NCBI GenBank assembly: GCA_033791585.1
Contig: JASJGK010000221.1
Coordinates: 1 to 5,602, forward strand
Direction: 5' to 3'
Length of the DNA stretch: 5,602 bases
Source: JASJGK01 sp033791585
Lineage (GTDB): Bacteria > SAR324 > XYD2-FULL-50-16
Numbering within the stretch: the first letter of the stretch is position 1; every line of letters begins with the position of its first letter. Below, one piece after another: positions 1-4,843 of this stretch. Under the pieces are notes generated by a model, which saw only the letters and a list, made by a program, of their open reading frames with translations, made no database searches and was not told where the DNA came from. Both the position numbers and the translations under genes were made by a program.

Positions 1-1041
1 CTCAAAATCAGGCTCCACACCATTCAGTTTCATCACAGCGGCCATCGCCTGAGGGATATCCTGAATCGTTGCGATTCGCACACCTTTTTTAGATACAACA
101 GGGTTTTTCGGGTCAAATTCCCCAACACCTGTGAACTCGTCAAACCATGCTTCTTTTGCTTCAGCATCATCACCGCCACCAGCCATGGCACCAGCATGCC
201 CACAGGCACGAGATAGATGTTTCTTCCAACGACCTGTTACACAAACAACAATTGGCTTAGTGAATTTGAATTCACCTTTAGCAATCATTTCCAGTGCTTG
301 TTTTTCATAGTAGCCACCAGGCTCAATGTAGCAAAGGATCGCTTTGGTTCTAGGGTCATTTTCAGCACAGTATAAAAACTCTGCTAAGGCAAAATGAATA
401 ATAACATCTTTACCAGAAGATAAAATAGTAGAAGTACCAAAACCAGAAGTTTTTAAGTACTCGGTCATGGTAGAAGAAAAGTTACCACTGTTAGAATAAA
501 CAGCAACCGAACCTGGCTTTAAAGTTTCTTCTGGTTTATCACCACCTAGCGCACCACCAACTCTGACATGGTCATGAGCATTGGCAATACCTAAGCAGTT
601 TGCACCAAAGACATCTACCTTTCTTTGCTGGCATCCGTAACGGATCATCTTAGCATCATAAACAGAAATCTTTTCTGTAAGGAGGATGATTTTTTCTAAG
701 TCAGGGTTGTTAGCACAAAGCTCACTTACTGCGTGGTTTACAGCAGCAGGTGGAAGGTAAATTACACCTGTGTCAAATTTAACACCAGCTGCAATCACTT
801 CTTTCACAGAACCAAAAACAGGAATGTTACCTGCTTCTGTTTCTAGCTCTTGGCCACTTCTTCCGTAGTGAACCCCAGCGACAATGTTGCCACCTGAATA
901 CTCATGTGAGGTAGGGGTCACTTGGCGTGACTCGTTACCCATAATGTTCATAATACAAACTCGGCTGTTTTTATTTGCCAAGTCTTCTAAGCTGTGAGCC
1001 CCAACATAATAAGAGAAGGGGTTCTTTTTATTTGCGTTCAT
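1..1041 (-). CDS. aclA: ATP-citrate lyase-type SucD-like CoA-ligase subunit (partial, C-terminus beyond the window)
   Basis: The start is at 1041 and the frame is open to base 1, giving 347 residues with no stop. The protein reads as a succinyl-CoA-synthetase alpha / ATP-citrate-lyase ligase half. Visible parts are an N-terminal CoA-binding Rossmann region, GANCLGI (146-152, the PNCPG position of SucD), SNSGNFSS (183-190, the SRSG phosphate loop), and YIEPGG (238-243), which keeps the conserved Glu. GHAGA (281-285) contains His282, the residue expected to be phosphorylated. SucD of E. coli would end near residue 340 here, yet the frame continues, as it would if a citrate-synthase-like domain follows, as in AclA. 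Only seven further residues are visible, so that is inference. About 14 extra residues (roughly 297-320) separate the His loop from the last helix. The gene follows its partner by 8 bp and should be co-translated. A stand-alone citryl-CoA synthetase small subunit is the main alternative. Confidence 0.8.
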   Translation of the reverse strand, partial: MNANKKNPFSYYVGAHSLEDLANKNSRVCIMNIMGNESRQVTPTSHEYSGGNIVAGVHYGRSGQELETEAGNIPVFGSVKEVIAAGVKFDTGVIYLPPAAVNHAVSELCANNPDLEKIILLTEKISVYDAKMIRYGCQQRKVDVFGANCLGIANAHDHVRVGGALGGDKPEETLKPGSVAVYSNSGNFSSTMTEYLKTSGFGTSTILSSGKDVIIHFALAEFLYCAENDPRTKAILCYIEPGGYYEKQALEMIAKGEFKFTKPIVVCVTGRWKKHLSRACGHAGAMAGGGDDAEAKEAWFDEFTGVGEFDPKNPVVSKKGVRIATIQDIPQAMAAVMKLNGVEPDFE

Positions 1042-1045
1042 ATTG

Positions 1046-1051
1046 CTCCCT
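1046..1051 (-). promoter_or_regulatory. Ribosome binding site overlapping the upstream stop codon
   Basis: AGGGAG lies 4 nt before the ATG at 1041 and shares bases with the TAG stop (1052-1050) of the ATP-grasp subunit gene. This fixes the start of the second subunit and suggests translational coupling, which would keep the two subunits in balance. Confidence 0.75.
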
Positions 1052-2288
1052 AAGCTGTGTGAGTGGCTAGCCATTTATCTAACTCAAGGGCGTAGTTTAA
1101 TACACCGATCATAGATGAATCATGGCCAAAGAATTGGTAAGGTACCTGTAAGTTATCTAGCACATCACGTGAATATGCCATTCCTTGGATTACATTGGGG
1201 CCACCTCGACCGACTACCACGTGAACATTTGGGTTCAAGTGAATATGCTCTTTTAGAGAATCAAAAATCGCCTTTAAGGTAACAAAGATATCTGTATTGT
1301 TTGCCTTACCGCCGATCACTAAAATCACACGAGCGTCTTTTAACCAATGCCTAAAAGAAATATCAGCAATGGCTTTCATTTTTGCATAAGGAGGGTTACC
1401 ACCGAAGTCAGAAGAAACAATTGCCGCAGTACCTAAGGATTCTGTTGCCGCTGAGTTAGCACCACCACCAAACATAAAGGGTAAAATTGTACCTTCTGGG
1501 TTCAATTCAACCACATCACTTTGACCTTGGTAAGTTCTAAGCAAGTTAATTTCGCCTTCAAACTCAGTGAAATCAACAGAGAAGATCTCTTCAGGGAAGT
1601 TTAACCTAGAAGTTGCAGGGTTATCTTGGTCAAATTGAGCCTTGATATCGCAGGCAACAGGTACAAATCTACCCTTAATTTTTGCCATTCTGATGGGGTT
1701 CAATTCTAGTACTGTCAAACCGTAGTTATCATAAAGGTCCCATAACTTAGGAATATGCTGAACTAGGGGGCTGATCAATTCTTTCGGGCATCCAAGCTCA
1801 ATCAAAGCATCGTTAATGTGAAATGACTTCACACCTGTTGCAGGATTAAAGCAGATGGTTTTTTTGCGAGTTTCATCAAGATCTTCAATATCCACACCAC
1901 CTTCGTGAGTGATCACCAAAACTGGCGCTCTATGCTCAGTAGAAACAGAGATGTTTACATATATTTCTGAATCTGACGGTACAAATTCCTCAAAGGTCAC
2001 GCCATTGGCTTGAACTTCGTGGTTTCCAGCAACGTGCTTGGCAAAAAACAAATCATGTTTTGCCTGTTGCGCTTCAAATGCGTTGTTACAGATTCTAACC
2101 AAACCTGCTTTTCCTTTTTTACCAACACCACCTAAAAATACGGGTTTAACCACACATTTTTTAGCCGGGGATGAAGCAATCAGCTTGCTGATTTCCTCTA
2201 AAGAGGCATCTTCATTTAATACGTTGGCCACGGGAAAATCGACCAACTCTAAAAGTTGTCGTCCCCATCTCATACCAGTCAGTTGCAT
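1050..2288 (-). CDS. aclB: ATP-citrate lyase ATP-grasp / citrate-binding subunit
   Basis: The protein has 412 residues, close to the ~400 of the small AclB subunit of green sulfur bacteria. The N-terminal half is a SucC-like ATP-grasp fold: VVKP (46-49), GKAGLV (59-64), EEFVP (100-104), HEGGVDIED (128-136) and ELNPI (195-199) line up with the same motifs in the N-terminus of human ACLY. The C-terminal half matches the citrate-binding domain: FGGGANSA (273-280), IGGKANNTDI (325-334), GRGGPN (360-365) and FGHDSSMIGVL (387-397). N330, T332 and R361 fall at positions that, as I recall the ACLY structure, contact citrate (N346, T348, R379), which argues against plain succinyl-CoA synthetase. The ATG at 2288 follows GAGGAG (2297-2292) by only 3 nt; a second ATG at residue 6 is too far from it. 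It leads the operon and should phosphorylate the active-site His of its partner via ATP and citryl phosphate. Confidence 0.87.
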   Translation of the reverse strand: MQLTGMRWGRQLLELVDFPVANVLNEDASLEEISKLIASSPAKKCVVKPVFLGGVGKKGKAGLVRICNNAFEAQQAKHDLFFAKHVAGNHEVQANGVTFEEFVPSDSEIYVNISVSTEHRAPVLVITHEGGVDIEDLDETRKKTICFNPATGVKSFHINDALIELGCPKELISPLVQHIPKLWDLYDNYGLTVLELNPIRMAKIKGRFVPVACDIKAQFDQDNPATSRLNFPEEIFSVDFTEFEGEINLLRTYQGQSDVVELNPEGTILPFMFGGGANSAATESLGTAAIVSSDFGGNPPYAKMKAIADISFRHWLKDARVILVIGGKANNTDIFVTLKAIFDSLKEHIHLNPNVHVVVGRGGPNVIQGMAYSRDVLDNLQVPYQFFGHDSSMIGVLNYALELDKWLATHTA

Positions 2289-2330
2289 AAGCTCCTCGTT
2301 ATTTCAAAAATATAAATTTCTATAGATTTC

Positions 2331-2356
2331 CTGCTACAAAAAATTGCCTGTAGCAG
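2331..2356. repeat. Perfect 8-bp inverted repeat upstream of the ATP-citrate lyase operon
   Basis: CTGCTACA (2331-2338) and TGTAGCAG (2349-2356) are exact reverse complements around a 10-nt loop. Neither strand has a T-run directly after the hairpin, so it is not an intrinsic terminator. It lies 43 bp before the operon start, where it could be a leader hairpin or a repressor operator. No regulator is identified. Confidence 0.55.
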
Positions 2357-2461
2357 ACTTAAAAAAACATTTATTTTGCACAAAGCAAACACCCCTTTTC
2401 TATACTAAAGGCAGTGAAAAGGAAACCACTTTTTACACAGGCTAGAGGAAAAAATTATTTT

Positions 2462-2484
2462 AAAAAAAAAGCCCTCTCGAGCTT
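2462..2484 (-). terminator. Rho-independent terminator after the four-helix membrane protein gene
   Basis: On the minus strand AAGCTC (2484-2479) pairs with GGGCTT (2474-2469), with one G-T wobble, across a GAGA tetraloop of the stable GNRA type. Together with the last two stem bases it forms a run of nine T (2470-2462). It sits 52 bp past the stop at 2537 and separates that gene from the lyase operon. Confidence 0.7.
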
Positions 2485-2536
2485 AATAAATATCATGCTC
2501 TAAAGCAGGCCGAGCCGCTAAGATTTATTAGACTAT

Positions 2537-2944
2537 TTACTCTATTTCTTTGTTGCCTCCAAGGAAGCCAGCCAGGCCCCACATAGTAGTTCTAATGGCC
2601 ATGGCAAGGATGGTTTTTTCCATGTACATGCCGCCAGTTACAATGTGAACTGCAAGATACAAGTCCATAGCTAAGTAGGCGAAAAACACAGCCGAGGCCA
2701 CTTTAGGCGCCCAAACCTTACCCAGCCAAAGAGAGGGGGCAACTAGCAACGATAAGGCCCCAGCCAGAAAATTAAACCAAACAATAGGAAGAATATAATT
2801 GCCTGCAACCTCACGAATGGAGTCAACAAATAAAACCCCGCCACCAGATTTCACAGTCAAGAGACCAAAAATAAACATAAAAATGGCCAATCCCTTTAGT
2901 GGGGTGAATTTCTTATTTGGGTTTTCTGTGGCTGTATCGTTCAT
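2537..2944 (-). CDS. Small four-helix inner-membrane protein of unknown function
   Basis: The product is a 135-residue hydrophobic protein that I cannot assign to a characterised family. Four membrane segments are visible at about 15-38, 49-75, 79-100 and 110-130, with a short charged N-terminus (residues 1-18) and a NKEIE tail. Notable stretches are LTVKSGGGVLFVD (29-41), a long amphipathic-to-hydrophobic second helix, MDLYLAVHIVTGG (93-105) and AIRTTMWGLAGF (116-127). The overall size and topology resemble small DoxX-like proteins, but no diagnostic motif supports that name. The start is supported by AAGGA just before the ATG at 2944. The gene stands alone between two terminators. The MarR-type operator at 2978-2997 in front of it suggests control by the adjacent MarR protein, perhaps in response to a small toxic compound or envelope stress (inference). 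Confidence 0.8.
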   Translation of the reverse strand: MNDTATENPNKKFTPLKGLAIFMFIFGLLTVKSGGGVLFVDSIREVAGNYILPIVWFNFLAGALSLLVAPSLWLGKVWAPKVASAVFFAYLAMDLYLAVHIVTGGMYMEKTILAMAIRTTMWGLAGFLGGNKEIE

Positions 2945-2976
2945 TTTTTCCTTTTGGTTAATGTTTTGTTTTAAAA

Positions 2977-3006
2977 ATTAGTTGATAGATCAACTAAATA
3001 AGTAAA
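2977..3006 (-). promoter_or_regulatory. Candidate promoter of the membrane-protein gene
   Basis: TTTACT (3006-3001) and ACTAAT (2982-2977), 18 bp apart, each match four of six bases of the sigma-70 boxes. The operator at 2978-2997 would then fill the spacer and the -10 box, a good position for repression. The boxes are weak and the -35 overlaps the T-tract of the preceding terminator, so this is tentative. Confidence 0.28.
2978..2997. promoter_or_regulatory. Perfect inverted-repeat operator, probably for the adjacent MarR repressor
   Basis: TTAGTTGATAGATCAACTAA consists of 9-bp arms that are exact reverse complements around a central AG. MarR dimers bind palindromes of this length. The same element recurs with three changes in front of marR at 3510-3529, which links both sites to one regulator. 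It lies 34-53 bp before the start of the membrane-protein gene. Confidence 0.7.
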
Positions 3007-3031
3007 AAGAAAGGGGATAGCGCCTATCCCC
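3004..3031 (-). terminator. Rho-independent terminator of the marR gene
   Basis: On the minus strand GGGGATAG (3031-3024) pairs perfectly with CTATCCCC (3020-3013) across a GCG loop, followed by TTTCTTTTT (3012-3004). It is 17 bp past the marR stop. It separates marR transcription from the downstream membrane-protein gene, which therefore needs its own promoter. Confidence 0.85.
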
Positions 3032-3047
3032 CTCATTTTATGTTTGC

Positions 3048-3491
3048 CTATTCTGCGTTATTACAAATTCGCACTAATATATTTGCCGCAAGTTCTTGCT
3101 CTTGCTCACTAATACCTTCAATCATCTTGCTATATTCAGCAAAAACCTTAGGTGCTAGGTCGTCCTTTACCTCCAGGCCTCGCGCGCTCAATGCGACCAA
3201 CTGCTTGCGTGCATCGGCTGCATCGGCGCTGCGTTCAACTAAGTTCTGGGAGACAAGGCTTTCAATAATCCGAGTCACACTGGCCTTATCCTTATTCATT
3301 AACTTCGCCAATTCCACTTGGGGGATCAGGCGAAAATCGCTAAGCAAATTAATTGCCACCCATTGTTCAGGGGTAAAGTTAAAGCCTTGGGATTTAATTG
3401 CACCCTGCACCCTACGCCTCATTGCCCAAGAGGTACGACTAATTAAAAAACCTAGCCGTTTTACTGTTGGTGGGTTGCTGTTTTCGGGCAT
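3048..3491 (-). CDS. MarR-family winged helix-turn-helix transcriptional regulator
   Basis: At 147 residues this is the usual MarR length. An N-terminal dimerisation helix (about 10-35) is followed by FTPEQWVAINLL (39-50). The helix-turn-helix IPQVELAKLMNKDKASVTRI spans 56-75, with its recognition helix near 68-79. The wing begins at LVERSADAADARKQLVALSA (84-103) with the family's D-x-R turn at D93-R95. C-terminal helices complete the dimer interface (about 107-145). Such proteins usually repress their own gene and neighbours until a small aromatic or oxidising ligand releases them. Here a palindrome overlaps the predicted marR promoter, and a near copy precedes the four-helix membrane gene, the likeliest target. 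The first ATG fits the family N-terminus, but no clear Shine-Dalgarno precedes it; only an AGAAAA stretch is present. The kinase gene at 3627 diverges from it; the palindrome is over 95 bp from that start, so its control is open. Confidence 0.92.
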   Translation of the reverse strand: MPENSNPPTVKRLGFLISRTSWAMRRRVQGAIKSQGFNFTPEQWVAINLLSDFRLIPQVELAKLMNKDKASVTRIIESLVSQNLVERSADAADARKQLVALSARGLEVKDDLAPKVFAEYSKMIEGISEQEQELAANILVRICNNAE

Positions 3492-3509
3492 ATTTTCTAT
3501 TAATTTTTA

Positions 3510-3529
3510 TTAGTTGATAGGTAAACTAT
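3510..3529. promoter_or_regulatory. MarR autoregulatory operator (imperfect copy)
   Basis: TTAGTTGATAGGTAAACTAT matches the 2978-2997 palindrome at 17 of 20 positions. The left arm and the central AG are identical; the right arm differs at three bases. It overlaps the predicted -10 box of marR and the start of transcription, the standard place for self-repression. The weaker symmetry predicts lower affinity than the downstream site. Confidence 0.65.
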
Positions 3530-3554
3530 ATTGTAGTGGTCCTCACCTTGTCTA
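3525..3554 (-). promoter_or_regulatory. Predicted sigma-70 promoter of marR
   Basis: TAGACA (3554-3549) and TATAGT (3530-3525) each match five of six consensus bases at 18-bp spacing. Transcription would begin near 3518, giving a leader of about 27 nt and placing the operator across the -10 box and start point. Confidence 0.55.
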
Positions 3555-3584
3555 GAACAAAAAAATACTAGCTCCTACCCCTTT

Positions 3585-3593
3585 TGCCATAAT
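3585..3593 (+). promoter_or_regulatory. Candidate extended -10 promoter of the P-loop kinase gene
   Basis: TGCCATAAT fits the extended -10 pattern TGnTATAAT with one mismatch, and would start transcription near 3600. No good -35 box is seen at 16-18 bp. TATGAT at 3599-3604 is an alternative -10. The call is tentative. Confidence 0.27.
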
Positions 3594-3626
3594 CCCTCTA
3601 TGATTTAGAAAAAAATAAGGAAAAAG

Positions 3627-4133
3627 ATGGAAAAGGTAATAATGGTCATAGGCAAAGTGGGGGCGGGGAAAACAACCTACGCCCAAAAAACTTCAATAGA
3701 GCAGCCTGCCTTTCTTTTTAGCGTTGATGAATGGATGGCTAACCTTTTTCTAATGGAAAAAACCAAGGCCATTGATTACCCTTGGGCCTTAGAGCGAACC
3801 CACCGCATTGAAGACCAGATGCTTGCCCAACTAAAACAGTGCAAAAGACTAAAACAAAGCGCAATTTTAGACCTTGGTTTTTTTGAGAAGGATCACAGGA
3901 TAAGGGTATCCCAAAAGGCCCAAGAATTAGATTTTGAAGTGGAGTATCATTATTTAGATGTGCCCGAGGAAACCCGATGGGCCAGAGTGGAGCAAAGAAA
4001 TAAGGAAAAGGGGGAAACCTTTTCCTTAAATGTTGACCGAGGTATGTTCGACTTCTGCGAGGGCCTATTCCAGGTGCCTAGGGAAGCAGAAGTAAATGGC
4101 TGCAATCTAATTATTTTTGATTTTCGAGCCTAG
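3627..4133 (+). CDS. P-loop ATP-binding protein, AAA_33 / zeta-toxin-like kinase family
   Basis: This 168-residue protein is close to a bare P-loop kinase domain. The first strand leads into a Walker A motif GKVGAGKT (9-16). FSVDEWM (31-37) is the usual substrate-side acidic motif after strand 2. AILDLGFFEKDHR (79-91) provides the Walker B-like strand, and YLDVPEE (109-115) precedes an arginine-rich lid (R117, R120, R124). This pattern is typical of the AAA_33 group, which also includes chloramphenicol phosphotransferase-like and zeta-like kinases. Most members have no known substrate, and none can be named here. The protein has no signal peptide and should be cytoplasmic. The ATG at 3627 has AAGG 6 nt upstream. 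An in-frame ATG at 3642 also has AAAGG upstream, but starting there would cut away most of strand 1. No antitoxin-like gene is adjacent. It diverges from marR and converges with the lipoprotein gene, 12 bp away. Confidence 0.85.
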   Translation: MEKVIMVIGKVGAGKTTYAQKTSIEQPAFLFSVDEWMANLFLMEKTKAIDYPWALERTHRIEDQMLAQLKQCKRLKQSAILDLGFFEKDHRIRVSQKAQELDFEVEYHYLDVPEETRWARVEQRNKEKGETFSLNVDRGMFDFCEGLFQVPREAEVNGCNLIIFDFRA

Positions 4134-4145
4134 CCCCACAGTAAA

Positions 4146-4619
4146 CTATTTTGAAGCTTGAGTATTAAGTCTTCTTTTTCCAGCCTTGTACTCTGGTTTG
4201 GTCAATTTCCCCTCTTTATAGTCTAAGTTGAGCTGGGCAAGGTCTTTTTTAAATTGCACGTATTTGGGATCATTTTCGGTCTGAACCATCGGAAAATTGT
4301 GTTCCACTAAATCATAGTTTGTCCCAGCAAAACCCATTGGCCAGTAGATCGCTGCCGCTGGAGGCCAAAAAATGGAAACAACTCTAAACTTGCTTTTTAA
4401 TTTGCCTTCTTCAACAATTTTTCCGTCCTTTTCTAGGCTATAATTAATACCACCAGCCTTGTTCCAGAAAAAAGGTGTTCTTTTATATTCTTTTAACTCC
4501 TCATTCGGAACCTCCTTCCCTGCTATAGTTAAAGTTGTATTTTCCGGAACAACAAAGCTGGTCTTAACGCTGCAACTGGCAGTTAAAAGAAGAAAAATAA
4601 ATATCAGTAATTTTTTCAT
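4146..4619 (-). CDS. Lipoprotein with a SHOCT-like C-terminal tail
   Basis: The 157-residue precursor starts MKKLLIFIFLLLTASC. Two lysines, a hydrophobic core and the lipobox LTASC (12-16) predict cleavage by signal peptidase II with lipid on Cys16. Ser at +2 would favour the outer membrane by the enterobacterial Lol rule. Residues 21-80 look beta-rich (FVVPENTTLTIAGKEVP at 22-38, EKDGKIVEEGKL at 63-74), faintly like PEGA-type surface domains. A Trp/Pro-rich hydrophobic stretch follows (IFWPPAAAIYWPMGFAG, 83-99). The end, LNLDYKEGKLTKPEYKAGKR (130-149), follows the SHOCT pattern: a short helix, G-K-L-T turn, then a second helix. SHOCT segments are thought to mediate oligomerisation or association. 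The function is unknown. The start is firm, with AAAGGAG 4 nt before the ATG. Its own promoter lies just upstream, and no terminator is visible in the 12-bp gap to the convergent gene. Confidence 0.85.
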   Translation of the reverse strand: MKKLLIFIFLLLTASCSVKTSFVVPENTTLTIAGKEVPNEELKEYKRTPFFWNKAGGINYSLEKDGKIVEEGKLKSKFRVVSIFWPPAAAIYWPMGFAGTNYDLVEHNFPMVQTENDPKYVQFKKDLAQLNLDYKEGKLTKPEYKAGKRRLNTQASK

Positions 4620-4651
4620 AGCACTCCTTTATAAATAAAAAATTTTTCTAA

Positions 4652-4681
4652 AATATAATAATAAATGACTCTTTTTGTCTA
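4652..4681 (-). promoter_or_regulatory. Predicted sigma-70 promoter of the lipoprotein gene
   Basis: TAGACA (4681-4676) and TATATT (4657-4652) sit 18 bp apart and each match five of six consensus bases. Transcription would begin near 4645, about 26 nt before the ATG. The architecture matches the marR promoter: same -35, same spacing, and a -10 differing by one base. Confidence 0.55.
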
Positions 4682-4710
4682 ACAAAAATGCCTTCGAACT
4701 ATTTTGTTAG
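4679..4710. repeat. Perfect 9-bp inverted repeat overlapping the lipoprotein -35 box
   Basis: CTAACAAAA (4679-4687) and TTTTGTTAG (4702-4710) are exact reverse complements around a 14-nt loop that itself contains the palindrome TTCGAA (4693-4698). The outer arm shares three bases with the -35 box of the lipoprotein promoter. It could be an operator. The arms are too A/T-rich for a strong terminator. Confidence 0.5.
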
Positions 4711-4720
4711 TTTCTATTTT

Positions 4721-4764
4721 AGGTAGGCTTGCCGCTGGGAGCGAGTAAAAGCCCACCTTTTTTT
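4721..4764 (+). terminator. Strong rho-independent terminator with no obvious upstream gene
   Basis: AGGTAGGCTT (4721-4730) pairs with AAGCCCACCT (4749-4758) with a single A-C mismatch. The large loop carries an inner hairpin CGCT-GGG-AGCG (4733-4743). Seven T (4758-4764) follow. The minus strand has no T-run after the hairpin, so it works only for plus-strand transcripts. The nearest plus-strand gene upstream ends at 4133, beyond the opposed lipoprotein gene. It may end an unannotated small RNA, stop antisense read-through, or act as a leader attenuator of the exporter. Confidence 0.7.
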
Positions 4765-4843
4765 CAGCAAAGACTAGATTTTTTTGGTCCAAGTCAGTAG
4801 ACAGAAGGTAAGCGCATACAAGTTAAACCACTATATAGTAAGC

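Larger units (their letters stand above)
2289..2536. other. Intergenic region: terminator of the membrane-protein gene and leader of the ATP-citrate lyase operon
   Basis: This 248-bp, A/T-rich gap holds no convincing gene. It contains the terminator at 2462-2484 and an inverted repeat at 2331-2356, listed separately. No strong promoter for the lyase operon stands out. The best minus-strand candidate is a -35 TTGTAG (2339-2334) with TATATT (2314-2309) at 19 bp or TTATAT (2315-2310) at 18 bp. This would overlap the inverted repeat and leave a leader of only about 15 nt. Confidence in this promoter alone is about 0.2. Confidence 0.6.
4620..4843. other. Divergent regulatory gap between the lipoprotein and ABC exporter genes
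   Basis: This 224-bp gap contains no supported gene. From left to right it holds the lipoprotein Shine-Dalgarno (4630-4624) and promoter (4681-4652), a 9-bp inverted repeat (4679-4710), a plus-strand terminator (4721-4764), a second seven-T run (4779-4785), and the palindrome ACTATATAGT (4830-4839) just before the exporter ATG. No convincing exporter promoter with both boxes is visible. A TAGACA (4798-4803) resembles the -35 boxes of the other two genes but lacks a -10 at 16-19 bp. Confidence 0.6.

Noticed and set aside
1050..2288. Reading the operon as ordinary succinyl-CoA synthetase (sucC-sucD)
   Set aside because: The C-terminal half of the first protein follows the ACLY citrate-binding domain (GGGAN, IGGKANNTDI, RGGPN) rather than the SucC ending, and the second protein is longer than SucD with no stop inside the window.
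2038..2325. Open frame on the plus strand opposite the ATP-grasp subunit gene
   Set aside because: It lies almost wholly antisense to a well-supported gene, has low-complexity composition and shows no family features.
2376..2406. Plus-strand promoter-like pair TTGCAC / TATACT that might drive a small RNA
   Set aside because: The spacing is 19 bp and no plus-strand terminator or conserved structure follows before the antisense membrane gene; evidence is too thin.
3040..3513. Long open frame on the plus strand opposite marR
   Set aside because: Its translation is Ser/Leu/Arg-rich without domain features, and it mirrors the full MarR gene on the other strand.
3627..4133. Zeta-type toxin of a toxin-antitoxin pair
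   Set aside because: No small antitoxin gene is adjacent, and the MarR protein is a full-length, separately transcribed divergent regulator.
4691..4702. TTCGAA motif as the T-loop of a tRNA
   Set aside because: The flanking bases do not form a T-stem, and no acceptor or anticodon arm can be built around it on either strand.
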